Source: Streptomyces sp. WMMB 322
GTDB taxonomy: Bacteria > Actinomycetota > Actinomycetes > Streptomycetales > Streptomycetaceae
DNA length: 64,000 nucleotides
Direction: 5' to 3'
Assembly: GCF_900090145.1 (NCBI RefSeq)
Contig: NZ_FMHI01000014.1
Span: 1-64,000 of the forward strand
Positions 33,479 to 41,996 of the stretch are shown here, piece by piece. The first letter of the stretch is position 1, and each line of letters opens with the position of its first letter. A program made the position numbers and the translations under genes. The notes beneath the pieces are model-generated. The model was not told the origin of the DNA, did not search any database, and saw nothing but the letters and a program-made list of their open reading frames with translations.

Positions 33479-33515
33479 ACGAAGGCCCCGACCGCAGTTG
33501 GGTCGGGGCCTTCGT
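33479..33515 (-). terminator. Terminator of tRNA-Ser
   Basis: Arms 33479-33493 (ACGAAGGCCCCGACC) and 33501-33515 are exact complements with a 7-nt loop. It lies 20 bases beyond the tRNA 3' end on the minus strand. A nearly identical hairpin with one mismatch sits at 30398-30434. Confidence 0.85.
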
Positions 33516-33587
33516 TCAGCCCGGTGAGGCTGGGCGGAGGATACGAGATTCGAACTCGTGAGGGGTTGCCCCCAACACGCTTTCCAA
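33501..33587. repeat. 87-bp direct repeat, right copy, at the intact tRNA-Ser
   Basis: Identical to 30420-30506. The copy covers one arm of the terminator and the 3' portion of the functional tRNA-Ser gene. The 3,081-bp spacing defines the size of the inserted element. Confidence 0.9.
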
Positions 33588-33619
33588 GCGTGCGCCCTAG
33601 GCCACTAGGCGAATCCTCC
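33535..33619 (-). tRNA. tRNA-Ser (anticodon GGA)
   Basis: The 85-nt gene reads GGAGGATTCGCCTAGTGGCC from its 5' end at 33619. The acceptor arms GGAGGAT/ATCCTCC pair fully, the discriminator is G, and the anticodon arm CACGC-TTGGAAA-GCGTG places GGA in the loop. A long variable arm (TTGGGGGCAACCCC) confirms a class II tRNA. CCA is not encoded. The 3' half is duplicated at 30454-30506, so this tRNA is an integration site. The anticodon reads UCC/UCU codons. Confidence 0.95.
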
Positions 33620-33696
33620 GCCGCAAACACTACAAGACGCCGAGGCGTGCTCGCGAACTCGATCCCCGGTACGGCCATCGGGTACTGTTGGCCGCA

Positions 33697-33782
33697 GCCC
33701 CTCACGTGGCGCTATCTCTCTGAACTCCCCCAGGGCCGGAAGGCAGCAAGGGTAGGAGGGCTCTGGCGGGTGCGTGAGGGGC
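33697..33782 (+). ncRNA. ffs: Signal recognition particle RNA (4.5S type)
   Basis: The terminal stem GCCCCTCACG (33697-33706) pairs with CGTGAGGGGC (33773-33782). The tip carries the universal domain IV motif GGCCGGAAGGCAGCAAGGGT with its GGAA tetraloop, which binds Ffh. The length of about 86 nt is that of the small bacterial SRP RNA. It sits directly upstream of dnaX, its usual actinobacterial position. Confidence 0.95.
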
Positions 33783-33974
33783 GTTCGCGTGGGTGAGGGA
33801 GCGCGCGGGCCCTTCGGGCCCGGTGTGCGGGCTCGTTCCGGATCCCTTCCGGGCCCTGTTCGGCCCTTGATCCGCCCGTCGTTCCGGGCGCTGGTCCCGT
33901 GCTGGTGTACGGGTGGCCGGTGGGTGGGGTGAGCGCGGCGCGGGTTGTCGGTCCGCACCGATATCGTCGGGGGT

Positions 33975-36578
33975 GTGTCGTCCCTCGCCCTGTACCGCCG
34001 GTATCGCCCCGAGACCTTCGCCGAGGTCATCGGGCAAGAGCATGTGACGGAGCCGCTTCAGCAGGCTCTGCGCAACAACCGCGTCAATCACGCGTATCTC
34101 TTCAGCGGGCCGCGCGGCTGCGGCAAGACGACCAGTGCGCGCATCCTGGCCCGCTGCCTCAACTGCGAGCAGGGGCCGACGCCTTCGCCGTGCGGTGAGT
34201 GCCGTTCGTGCCAGGACCTCGCGCGCAACGGTCCCGGTTCGATCGACGTGATCGAGATCGACGCGGCGTCGCACGGGGGCGTGGACGACGCACGTGAGTT
34301 GAGGGAGAAGGCGTTCTTCGGGCCGGCGTCGAGCCGTTACAAGATCTATATCGTCGACGAGGCGCACATGGTCACCTCGGCGGGTTTCAACGCCCTGCTG
34401 AAGGTGGTCGAAGAGCCGCCCGAGCACCTGAAGTTCATCTTCGCGACGACCGAGCCGGAGAAGGTCATCGGCACGATCCGCTCGCGTACGCACCACTATC
34501 CGTTCCGGCTCGTGCCGCCCGGAACTCTGCGTGACCATCTGGCCGAGGTGTGTGAGCAGGAGTCGATCCCCGTCGAGGAGTCCGTGCTGCCGCTCGCCGT
34601 ACGGGCGGGCGCCGGGTCGGTGCGGGACGCGATGTCGGTCATGGACCAGCTGCTGGCGGGCGCCGGTGAGAACGGTGTGACGTACGCGATGGCCACTGCC
34701 CTGCTCGGATACACCGACAGCGCGCTGCTGGACGGCGTAGTGGAGGCGTTCGCGGCGGGCGACGGGGCCAAGGCGTTCGAGATCGTCGACCGCGTCATCG
34801 AGGGCGGTCATGATCCGCGGCGCTTCGTGACGGATCTCCTGGAGCGGCTGCGGGACTTGGTGATCATCGCCGCTGTCCCGGAGGCGGTGGAGAAGGGGCT
34901 GATCGACGCCCCGGTCGAGGTGGTCGAGGGGATGAGGGCACAGGCCGTGTCCTTCGGAGCCGCCGAACTCAGCCGCGCGGCCGACGTCGTCAACACGGGC
35001 CTGACCGAGATGCGCGGAGCGACATCGCCGCGGCTGCAGCTGGAGTTGATCTGCGCGCGGGTGCTGTTGCCGGCGGCGTACGGGGACGAGCGTTCGGTGC
35101 AGGCGCGCCTCGACCGGCTGGAGCGGGGTGCGGCCTTCGCGAGCGCCGCGGGGGGCTCCGCCGCGCCCGCGCAGGCGGCGCCGCCGGAAGGGCCTCCGGC
35201 GCCGCGGGCCGCTGCGGCTGCTCCGGCGCCGCAGGCTGCTCCCGCCGCGAACGTGAGGGCCGGTGAGCAGGCACAGCATGCGGATGTGGGGCCCGCGGCG
35301 GACCGGTCCGCGGCGACGGCGCCCTCCGGCGAGCCGGCCGGCGGCGACGCGGGTGCTGCGGCTTCCCCGCCTCCGTCGGGCGGCGGCGGCAGGCGGCCGG
35401 GTGCGTGGCCCTCGTCGACGGGAGCCGGTGCGGGGACTGGCGCAGGGGCCGGTGCCGCTGCCGGGCCGGGGCCCGGGCCCGGGTCGGGGTCCGCCGACGG
35501 CTCCGGGGGCGAGGGTGCCGGCGCGTCCGCGCAGGACGAGGCGCCCCCTCGGGAGCCGTCCCGTCCGCCCGGTGCCTGGCCGGGCAGCGGCGGCGCCGCC
35601 CAGCAGGGCCCGGGCGCGCAGCCGGAGCCCGCCGAGCCCGCGCCGGCTCCGGCCGCGTCGGCTCCGGCCGCGCGGGAAACGTCTCGGGAAGCGTCTCCGG
35701 AAACGTCTCGGGACGCGTCTCCGGAGTCGTCCAGGGACGCTCCCCGGGAGGCGTCCCAGGACCCGTCGCAGGGCGCTGCCCAGGTGCGGCAGATGTGGCC
35801 GCAGATCCTGGAGGCGGTGAAGAACCGGCGCCGCTTCACCTGGATTCTGCTGAGCCAGAACGCGCAGGTCGTCGGCTTCGACGGGGCCACGCTCCAGCTC
35901 GGTTTCTCCAACTCCGGCGCTCGCGACAGCTTCGTCGGCGGCGGCAGCGAGGACGTGCTGCTCCAGGCGCTGAACGATGCGCTGGGCGTGCAGTGGAAGG
36001 TCGAGGCGATCGTCGACCCCTCCGGGGGCGGCGGTGCGGGCGCGAGAGGCCCGGGCGGCCCGCCGGGAGGCGGGGGCGCGGCGCCGGGCGGCGGCTTCGG
36101 CGGCAGCGGTGGCGGCGGCTTCGGCGGCGGTGCGGGCGGCGGATCATCGGCGCCCTCCGCCTCTCCGGCCGGGCCGTCCGCGCAGTTCTCCCCGTCGGGG
36201 CAGCGGGCTCCCGGCTCGTCCTCGGGGCCGGGTACGGGCGGTGCCGGGCCGTCGCCCCAGGGCCAGGGCTCCGGAGGGGGCGCCGCGGGCGCCCGTCAGG
36301 CACTCGCCTCGGCGCAGGTCGCCCCCGGAGCCGCGCAGTCCGCCGGGATGTCCGGTTCGGGCGGCGCGCCGAACGGGGCGGTTCCGGGCCCCTCGGGGCC
36401 GCAGGGTGCCGCGGCGCCGGCGGCTTCCGCGCCGGCGGTTTCCGCGTACCGCGGTGCGCTCGAGGACGACGTGCCCGCGGAGGACGATCCCGATCTCGAC
36501 GAATCAGCCCTCTCCGGCCATGACTTGATCATGCGCGAGCTGGGGGCCACGGTGATCGAGGAATTCGATCACGAATGA
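33975..36578 (+). CDS. dnaX: DNA polymerase III subunits gamma/tau
   Basis: An 867-aa protein. The clamp-loader ATPase occupies residues 1 to about 370: Walker A GPRGCGKTTSA, a zinc-binding set (CLNCEQGPTPSPCGECRSC), DEAH (YIVDEAHMV) and the sensor SRTHHYPF. The rest is a long Ala/Pro/Gly-rich region containing four 8-residue repeats (near 35680-35775) and a folded segment (QVRQMWPQILEAVKNRRRFT) like the tau polymerase-binding domain. I chose the GTG at 33975 (VSSLALYRRYRPETF) because the family begins there. It loads beta clamps and couples the polymerase to helicase. Confidence 0.95.
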   Translation: MSSLALYRRYRPETFAEVIGQEHVTEPLQQALRNNRVNHAYLFSGPRGCGKTTSARILARCLNCEQGPTPSPCGECRSCQDLARNGPGSIDVIEIDAASHGGVDDARELREKAFFGPASSRYKIYIVDEAHMVTSAGFNALLKVVEEPPEHLKFIFATTEPEKVIGTIRSRTHHYPFRLVPPGTLRDHLAEVCEQESIPVEESVLPLAVRAGAGSVRDAMSVMDQLLAGAGENGVTYAMATALLGYTDSALLDGVVEAFAAGDGAKAFEIVDRVIEGGHDPRRFVTDLLERLRDLVIIAAVPEAVEKGLIDAPVEVVEGMRAQAVSFGAAELSRAADVVNTGLTEMRGATSPRLQLELICARVLLPAAYGDERSVQARLDRLERGAAFASAAGGSAAPAQAAPPEGPPAPRAAAAAPAPQAAPAANVRAGEQAQHADVGPAADRSAATAPSGEPAGGDAGAAASPPPSGGGGRRPGAWPSSTGAGAGTGAGAGAAAGPGPGPGSGSADGSGGEGAGASAQDEAPPREPSRPPGAWPGSGGAAQQGPGAQPEPAEPAPAPAASAPAARETSREASPETSRDASPESSRDAPREASQDPSQGAAQVRQMWPQILEAVKNRRRFTWILLSQNAQVVGFDGATLQLGFSNSGARDSFVGGGSEDVLLQALNDALGVQWKVEAIVDPSGGGGAGARGPGGPPGGGGAAPGGGFGGSGGGGFGGGAGGGSSAPSASPAGPSAQFSPSGQRAPGSSSGPGTGGAGPSPQGQGSGGGAAGARQALASAQVAPGAAQSAGMSGSGGAPNGAVPGPSGPQGAAAPAASAPAVSAYRGALEDDVPAEDDPDLDESALSGHDLIMRELGATVIEEFDHE

Positions 36579-36826
36579 CGTTTTCGTTGCGTTCCGTCCC
36601 GTTCCAGGTGGTCGAGGGGCGGGTTGGGTGCAGGTTCAGCGGGGTCGGCGCAGAGCACGTAGGCTCGACTACAAGATGAACAACCGCGCGTACGGCATCT
36701 GTCCGAGGCAGGTGAAGCAGCCGTACGGCGTGGACCGCGCGAAGGACACGCGCCGCGCGTGCAGCGTGCACAGCGGCCCGGCGCGCGGTGTGGACAAGAC
36801 GTCGTCGACGAGCCAGGAGCCAAGTC

Positions 36827-37177
36827 GTGATTCCCGGTGATGGTGGGGGCCAGCCCGACATGCAGCAGCTGTTGCAGCAGGCCCAGAAGATGCAGCAGGA
36901 CCTCGCCGCGGCTCAGCAGGAGCTGGCCGAGACGATGGTCGAGGGTTCCTCCGGCGGTGGCCTGGTCAGGGCGAGCGTGAACGGAACGGGAGAGCTCGAG
37001 GGCCTCGTCATCGATCCGAAGGCGGTGGACCCGGAGGACACCGAGACCCTCGCCGACCTCGTGCTCGCGGCCGTGCGCGACGCGACTGCGAGCGCCGAAC
37101 AACTCCAGCAGCAGAAGCTCGGCCCGCTCGCTCAGGGCATGGGCGGAGGCGGCGGCACGCCGGGGCTTCCGTTCTGA
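36827..37177 (+). CDS. YbaB/EbfC nucleoid-associated protein
   Basis: A 116-aa protein starting at GTG 36827 after AGGAG. A heptad-like Gln-rich helix (MQQLLQQAQKMQQDLAAAQQELAE) is followed by VKASVNGTGELEGLVIDPKAVDP-type strands (here VRASVNGTGELEGLVID). YbaB dimers bind DNA without strong sequence preference. The position between dnaX and recR is conserved in bacteria and links it with DNA replication and repair. The C-terminal Gly tail is typical. Confidence 0.92.
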   Translation: MIPGDGGGQPDMQQLLQQAQKMQQDLAAAQQELAETMVEGSSGGGLVRASVNGTGELEGLVIDPKAVDPEDTETLADLVLAAVRDATASAEQLQQQKLGPLAQGMGGGGGTPGLPF

Positions 37178-37416
37178 CGCCGGTGCCCCGCTGACGGAAC
37201 GGTCGCGGGGTCCCGGCTCGTTCACCTGGTGAGTGCCGTCACGGGAGAGTCGCCCGACGGCCTGTGGTGAGCGTGCGGGGCTCCGCCACCGGTGGTGCGC
37301 GGGGCGGGAGCAGCGGGACAACTCACCGTTCCGCGGCGGTCGTTCGCCGACGGGCGGATGCGGAAGCAGGCGGAAGGACCGGCGGGACGAGTCCGGCGGC
37401 AGAATCGGGAGAATCC

Positions 37417-38016
37417 GTGTACGAAGGCGTGGTGCAGGACCTCATCGACGAACTCGGCAGGCTGCCGGGCGTCGGTCCCAAGAGCGCGCAGCGGATCGCT
37501 TTCCACATCCTCCAGGCCGAGCCCGCCGACGTACGCCGCCTCGCGCACGCCCTGACCGAGGTCAAGGAGAAGGTGCGGTTCTGCGAGGTGTGCGGCAACG
37601 TCGCGCAGGAGGAGAAGTGCCGCGTCTGCCTGGACACACGCCGTGACGGCAGCGTCATCTGCGTGGTCGAGGAGCCGAAGGACGTCGTCGCGATCGAGCG
37701 GACGCGCGAGTTCCGCGGCCGCTATCACGTGCTCGGCGGTGCCATCAGCCCCATCGAGGGTGTGGGGCCCGACGATCTGCGCATCCGCGAGCTGATGGCG
37801 AGGCTGGCGGACGGCGCCGTAACGGAGTTGATCCTGGCCACCGATCCGAATCTCGAGGGGGAGGCGACGGCCACGTACCTCGCGCGTATGGTCTCCAGCA
37901 TGGGGCTGAAAGTGACGCGCCTGGCAAGCGGACTCCCCGTCGGGGGAGACTTGGAGTACGCGGACGAGGTCACGCTGGGGCGGGCCTTCGAGGGAAGAAG
38001 GTTGCTCGATGTCTGA
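37417..38016 (+). CDS. recR: Recombination mediator RecR
   Basis: 199 aa, exactly the usual length, starting at GTG 37417 (VYEGVVQDLIDELGRLPGVGPKSAQR, the helix-hairpin-helix). A C4 zinc finger (CEVCGNVAQEEKCRVC) precedes the Toprim domain (ICVVEEPKDVVAIE, GGAISPIEGVGPDDL). RecR works with RecF and RecO to load RecA at gaps. The last codons overlap the following DUF5063 gene by 8 bp, and ybaB lies upstream, as in other actinobacteria. Confidence 0.95.
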   Translation: MYEGVVQDLIDELGRLPGVGPKSAQRIAFHILQAEPADVRRLAHALTEVKEKVRFCEVCGNVAQEEKCRVCLDTRRDGSVICVVEEPKDVVAIERTREFRGRYHVLGGAISPIEGVGPDDLRIRELMARLADGAVTELILATDPNLEGEATATYLARMVSSMGLKVTRLASGLPVGGDLEYADEVTLGRAFEGRRLLDV

Positions 38017-38686
38017 GGCCACACTGAACGCGATCGAGGACAACCCGGACGACTTCGCCGTCCAGATCTCCGACCAGATCGAGAGCTTCATCGTGTCGGT
38101 GACCGAGGTGGCGAAGGGCGACGACCCCGACAGCGCGGTCCCGTATCTGCTGCTGGAGCTGTCCCAACTCCTGCTCGCGGGTGGCCGGCTGGGAGCGCAC
38201 GAGGACTTCGTGCCCGTCGAGCGGTACGAGCCGGACATCGGTCCCGAGTCGGACGTCGACGAGCTGCGCCTCAAGCTTGCCGCGCTGCTCGACCCGGTCG
38301 ACGTCTACTCCGAGGTCTTCGACCCGTACGAGCCGCGCACCGCGCCCGTACCCTGCCGCATCTCCGACGACCTCGCCGACGTGATCACCGACCTGCGGCA
38401 CGGCATGGCGCACTACACCGAGGGCAGGGTCAGCGAGGCCCTGTGGTGGTGGCAGTTCTCGTACCTGTCGAACTGGGGCACCACCGCCTCCGCCGCTCTG
38501 CGGGCCCTGCAGTCCCTCGTCGCGCACGTGCGGCTCGACACGCCCCTGCGCGAACTGGACGGCCTGGACACGGACAGCGGCCTCACCGATGACGACGACG
38601 GCGCGCTGGAGAAGGAGGCGGGCGCCGTGATGGCAGCCGAGATCGGAGTCCCGCTGGGCCTGCGCCCGGAGGGCGGCAGGCGCTGA
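38009..38686 (+). CDS. DUF5063 domain protein
   Basis: A 225-aa acidic protein whose ATG at 38009 overlaps the recR stop. The stretch SDDLADVITDLRHGMAHYTEGRVSEALWWWQFSYLSNWG is the conserved core of DUF5063. It is a cytoplasmic, helix-rich protein without catalytic motif. It is regularly found after recR in Streptomyces, which suggests a link to DNA repair that is unproven. Confidence 0.85.
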   Translation: MSEATLNAIEDNPDDFAVQISDQIESFIVSVTEVAKGDDPDSAVPYLLLELSQLLLAGGRLGAHEDFVPVERYEPDIGPESDVDELRLKLAALLDPVDVYSEVFDPYEPRTAPVPCRISDDLADVITDLRHGMAHYTEGRVSEALWWWQFSYLSNWGTTASAALRALQSLVAHVRLDTPLRELDGLDTDSGLTDDDDGALEKEAGAVMAAEIGVPLGLRPEGGRR

Positions 38687-38802
38687 CACCCACCGGCGCG
38701 CAGCGCCCGTTTTCTCCGGCTGAACGGCGATGAGTTTCCGCGCCGTCCGCGGTCGCCACTTGCAGGACCCGCGAAGCCGAGAACGAGGAAGGCGTGCCGG
38801 CC

Positions 38803-39078
38803 ATGGACAAACAGTTCACCGCGATGCTGCGCAAGGGCCCGGATGTGGGCGGGTGGACGTACGTCCTGTGGCCCGACTCCGTCGAGTACTTCGGCACCCG
38901 GGGCCTGGTGAAGGTCCGCGGCACCATCGACGGGCATCCCTTCCAGAGTTCGTTCATGGCGCTGGGCGACGGCACGCACAAGCTCCCCGTGAAGGCCGAG
39001 GTGCGGAAGGCGATCGGCAAGGAGGCGGGGGCGACGGTGACCGTCCACCTGGAGGAGCGGATCCACGGACGGCAGTGA
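38803..39078 (+). CDS. DUF1905 domain protein
   Basis: A 91-aa protein (94 if the GTG at 38794 is used). MDKQFTAMLRKGPDVGGWTY, EYFGTRGLVKVRGTIDGHPF and SFMALGDGTHKLPVKAEVRK match DUF1905, a small beta-barrel domain often fused to YdeI-like sequences. The fused part is absent here. Function unknown; it stands alone after the DUF5063 gene. Confidence 0.82.
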   Translation: MDKQFTAMLRKGPDVGGWTYVLWPDSVEYFGTRGLVKVRGTIDGHPFQSSFMALGDGTHKLPVKAEVRKAIGKEAGATVTVHLEERIHGRQ

Positions 39079-39196
39079 CGTGTGGCCGGGACCCTGCCTC
39101 GGCTCGGCGGATCGTGGCCTGTTGTCGCATTGCGGTGCGTGATCGGTCCTCTTACACTCCGTGACGACTGGTCGTCGTGTCGGCGGAGGTGCGGAC

Positions 39197-39466
39197 GTGG
39201 CTCGCGCGTGGGAAGCGGATCCGTCCGCGTTATTCAAGCGGCGGCTGGGGAAATCGGCCGCGGAACTGGGCAACACCGACGGCAGGGACGGCTGCCCGGA
39301 CATCTGGGAGTTGGACAACGGCGACATCGCTGTCATCGGCAGGGACCTCACCGCTGATTACGAGTCGCGCCTTCCCGCGGACGCTTCCATCGCCGCCGAC
39401 GAACGGCTGGTCGTCATCCCCGGCGTCACTCTGCGCGCCGCCAAGCCGGACATCGGCGATGGCTGA
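39197..39466 (+). CDS. Small conserved Streptomyces protein, 89 aa
   Basis: Starts at GTG 39197 with GGAGG 8 bp upstream (VARAWEADPSALFKRRLG). The conserved-looking core is GCPDIWELDNGDIAVIGRDLT followed by SIAADERLVVIPGVTLRAAK. In Streptomyces such proteins are usually encoded just upstream of a DUF6879 gene, and here the next (broken) gene fits that. The two overlap by 8 bp. Function unknown. Confidence 0.7.
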   Translation: MARAWEADPSALFKRRLGKSAAELGNTDGRDGCPDIWELDNGDIAVIGRDLTADYESRLPADASIAADERLVVIPGVTLRAAKPDIGDG

Positions 39467-39775
39467 CCGCGACCTCCTCGCCCTCGACCGATCGCAGGGC
39501 GACCGGCTCGAACTCGAAGAGTACAGGCGTGACTTCCGGCACCGGGACGAGGCGGTCACCGGCCGGGACAGCTGGAAGTTCGAACGGCGGCAGCACTTCC
39601 AGGAGTTGTCCTCGCCCAGCTGGGAGGCCTTCCGGTCACTGGACCGAGTGCCTGCGACTCGTTACCGGCTACGACGACGCGCGTGCGCGCCGCCTGCGGG
39701 CGGACGTCGAGGCCCGGCTGACGGCTGCCGAGCAGGAGGGCACGCGGGGAACTCCCGGGCCCAGGGGGGTGTCTG
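39459..39775 (+). pseudogene. DUF6879-like gene, frameshifted and cut by a MITE
   Basis: The start MADRDLLALDRSQGDRLELE and SWKFERRQHFQELSSPSWEA read in one frame until about 39635. The expected continuation (GHWTECLRLVTGYDDARARR) is in the next frame. A 5-base loss between two GGTC repeats would explain it. The second frame then runs into the terminal repeat of the MITE at 39764, so the original C-terminus is lost. The gene is dead unless a recoding event is assumed. Confidence 0.75.
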
Positions 39776-40050
39776 ACAAATCCCTCCCCCAGCTGCCGCT
39801 GGGAGGTGCCCCCAGGCGCGCGGTGGCTGGCACGCACTCCCCCAGCCTTCGGTCGGGGGTGCCCCCACGCTGCGTTGTCGGTCGTCGGCGCAGCCCGCTG
39901 CGCTCTCTCCCCCTGGGCCTGGCGGCCCGGGAGGTACCCCCACCCTCCGCCTTGCGATCGCACGCACCAGCCACCGCGCGCCCCTCCCCGCCTGGGCCCG
40001 CCCCGGCCGCCAGCCGATTGGAGGACGACGCTATTTGTCAGACACCCCCC
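39764..40050. mobile_element. MITE-like element, 287 bp, with 18-bp terminal inverted repeats
   Basis: The ends GGGGGGTGTCTGACAAAT (39764-39781) and ATTTGTCAGACACCCCCC (40033-40050) are exact complements. There is no transposase; the interior is repeat-rich with several short hairpins (for example CCCCCAGCCTTCGGTCGGGGG). One end lies in the broken DUF6879-like gene and the other is flush with the stop codon of the SRPBCC gene. No clear target duplication is seen. Confidence 0.8.
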
Positions 40051-40514
40051 TAGGCGGATGACTCGACGGCTGCGGCGACGTCTTCGAGGTCCTTCGTCAC
40101 CGCCTTCGCCACGGCCTTGGAACCGATCCCGCCGAGGAACTTCCCCATCGCGCCCTCCAGGCTCTTCTTCTCCGTCTCCGAGTCGATGACCAGCCGTACG
40201 GTGGTGGCGCCGTCCGGCTCGGCGGTGAGCGTGAACTCCGAGGTGTGGTGGACGCCGCGCGAATCGGACTCGACGACGTACCGCGCAGGGGCCTCGACGG
40301 CCGTCACGTACATCTCCTCGGTGACTTCCTTGCCGAAGATGCGGCGGGTCTCGCGCCAGCGCGTGCCGACGGCGAAGGACCCTTCGCTGAGGACCTCCAC
40401 GCGCTCGATGCCGGCGATCCTCCCGGGGGAGCCCTCGATGTCGGTCAGTGCTTCCCACACGCGCTCCATGGGAGCCGCGATGCGGAGCTCCGCCGTCACC
40501 TGCCACGCGGTCAT
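40050..40514 (-). CDS. SRPBCC-family (polyketide cyclase/START-like) protein
   Basis: A 154-aa protein: AELRIAAPMERVWEALTDIEG at the start and TSEFTLTAEPDGATTVRLVI then a C-terminal helix, the START/Bet v1 fold. It is a ligand-binding or cyclase-like protein with no assigned substrate. The stop codon (TAG) is formed at the border with the MITE: the first base of the stop on the plus strand lies in the MITE end. The original C-terminus may have been slightly different. Confidence 0.85.
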   Translation of the reverse strand: MTAWQVTAELRIAAPMERVWEALTDIEGSPGRIAGIERVEVLSEGSFAVGTRWRETRRIFGKEVTEEMYVTAVEAPARYVVESDSRGVHHTSEFTLTAEPDGATTVRLVIDSETEKKSLEGAMGKFLGGIGSKAVAKAVTKDLEDVAAAVESSA

Positions 40515-40809
40515 CGAACGAGCCCTTCCGTCGGGAATCGGGGTCCGATTCCAGCCCCTTGGCCGGAATCAGACCAGTAGTTTCCGGCAACGGAGCGCGG
40601 GCGTCGAGAGGTCGGGCCCCGCGACTCGGGCCCCGACCCCGGCACAGGGCGTGCGTCCGCGCCGCTGCATCCCCTGCGAGCGCAGCAGTTGGCGTGCGTC
40701 GGCGGCCACGGATTCCGGAGCACTTCCGGCAACCGCCGTACACGGTGCGTGAGCGGTGCATAGCCTCCTGTTACGGGACGGGCGCGCAGGGTGTCAGCGG
40801 AGGTGGGGA

Positions 40810-41622
40810 GTGGCGGAGAAGGACAACTCGTCGGCGACCATGCGGATGTTCGGCAGCCAGCTGCGGCTGTGGCGTACGCGGGCGCGCTGCAGCCGCGAGC
40901 AGCTCGCCGACGAGGCGGGCTACGCGCTGGAGACCGTGGCGTCGGTGGAGAAGGGGCGGCGGATGCCCGCGCCCGACCTGGTCGAGACGGCGGAGACGCT
41001 GTTCGACGCCGGCGGCATGCTGCGGGACGCGGCGAGCAAGATCGTACGGTCCAAGTACCCCGACTGGTTCGAGGAGTACGCGCAGTACGAGGCGGAGGCG
41101 GCGAGTCTGGACGTTTACGAGAACCGGGTCTTCCCGGGACTTCTGCAGACTGAGGCATACGCGCGCGCGGTGTTTGAGAGCAATTGGCCACCTCTGGACG
41201 ACGAGGAGATCGAACGCCGCATCGAGGCAAGGTTGGAGCGGCAGGCAGTTCTGGCACGGAAGCCGCCGCTGGCGATGAGCGTCATTGTGGAACAGGCATT
41301 GCTTCAGCGGTGCTTCGGTGGCGTCGAGACGATGAGGGGGCAGATTCAGCGCCTCTTGGAGTGTTCGGAAAGGCGCACGCTCACGCTTCAGGTCATGCCC
41401 ACGGAGCGGGTTCCCACGGGAGCCACAGCCGGTCCCATGTACCTGCTTGAGACGGCGGAGTGCCAGAGAGTCGCGTACTTCGAAGGTCCCCGAGGCAGCT
41501 TCCTGATCACAAACCCGTCAGACGTCAGTGAGTTGAACCAGGCGTATGGGATTCTGCGAGCGCAGGCCCTCTCCCCCGAGGAGTCTGCGGGGCTGCTCAA
41601 GCAGAGGCTAGGAGACCTATGA
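40810..41622 (+). CDS. XRE-family regulator with DUF5753
   Basis: A 270-aa protein, GTG start 40810 with GGAGG upstream. An N-terminal helix-turn-helix (LRLWRTRARCSREQLADEAGYALETVASVEKG) is followed by the DUF5753 effector domain (VFPGLLQTEAYARAVF, ALLQRCFGGVETMRGQIQRLL, ITNPSDVSELNQAYGILRAQALSPEES). These pair with DUF397 proteins in Streptomyces; the pair works like BldB/WhiJ systems in development. The next gene is the DUF397 partner, overlapping by 4 bp. Confidence 0.9.
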   Translation: MAEKDNSSATMRMFGSQLRLWRTRARCSREQLADEAGYALETVASVEKGRRMPAPDLVETAETLFDAGGMLRDAASKIVRSKYPDWFEEYAQYEAEAASLDVYENRVFPGLLQTEAYARAVFESNWPPLDDEEIERRIEARLERQAVLARKPPLAMSVIVEQALLQRCFGGVETMRGQIQRLLECSERRTLTLQVMPTERVPTGATAGPMYLLETAECQRVAYFEGPRGSFLITNPSDVSELNQAYGILRAQALSPEESAGLLKQRLGDL

Positions 41623-41891
41623 GTGCTGAACAGGCAGCAATCGTCCCCGACTTGACCTGGTTCAAGTCCAGTTACAGCAGCTCGCAAGGGGACAACTGCG
41701 TCGAAGTCGCCGTCGGATGGCGCAAGTCCAGCTACAGCGGTGGTGAGGGCGGCGCCTGTGTCGAGTTCGCCGCGTGCCCGAGCGCCGTGCATGTGCGGGA
41801 CTCGAAGGACGCGGACGGGCCGCAGCTCACCGTGGCGCTCGGCGCTTGGGCGGCGTTCGTCGGGCTGGCCGCCGGGGAGACGGTCGCGTAA
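41619..41891 (+). CDS. DUF397 protein with two tandem domains
   Basis: A 90-aa protein whose ATG overlaps the XRE gene stop. Two DUF397 signatures occur back to back: WFKSSYSSSQGDNCVEVAV and WRKSSYSGGEGGACVEFAA, ending HVRDSKDADGPQLTV. Partner of the upstream XRE/DUF5753 regulator, thought to modulate its DNA binding. A terminator follows. Confidence 0.9.
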   Translation: MSAEQAAIVPDLTWFKSSYSSSQGDNCVEVAVGWRKSSYSGGEGGACVEFAACPSAVHVRDSKDADGPQLTVALGAWAAFVGLAAGETVA

Positions 41892-41949
41892 CGCATCACC
41901 GATCACCACCCGCCACACGATCGGCTGACGACGCCGCCCGCGTCAGCGC

Positions 41950-41996
41950 CGGACCCCGAGCGCCGAGCATCGAGCGCCGGGGTCCGAGCCGTTTTT
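41950..41996 (+). terminator. Terminator with T run
   Basis: CGGACCCCG (41950-41958) pairs with CGGGGTCCG (41978-41986), followed by GTTTTT at 41991-41996. It ends the XRE-DUF397 operon. From here to 42188 no gene is seen. Confidence 0.75.

Noticed and set aside
33702..35279. A 525-codon minus-strand frame opposite dnaX and across SRP RNA
   Set aside because: It covers the SRP RNA and the dnaX ATPase; composition is Arg-rich and unlike a protein.
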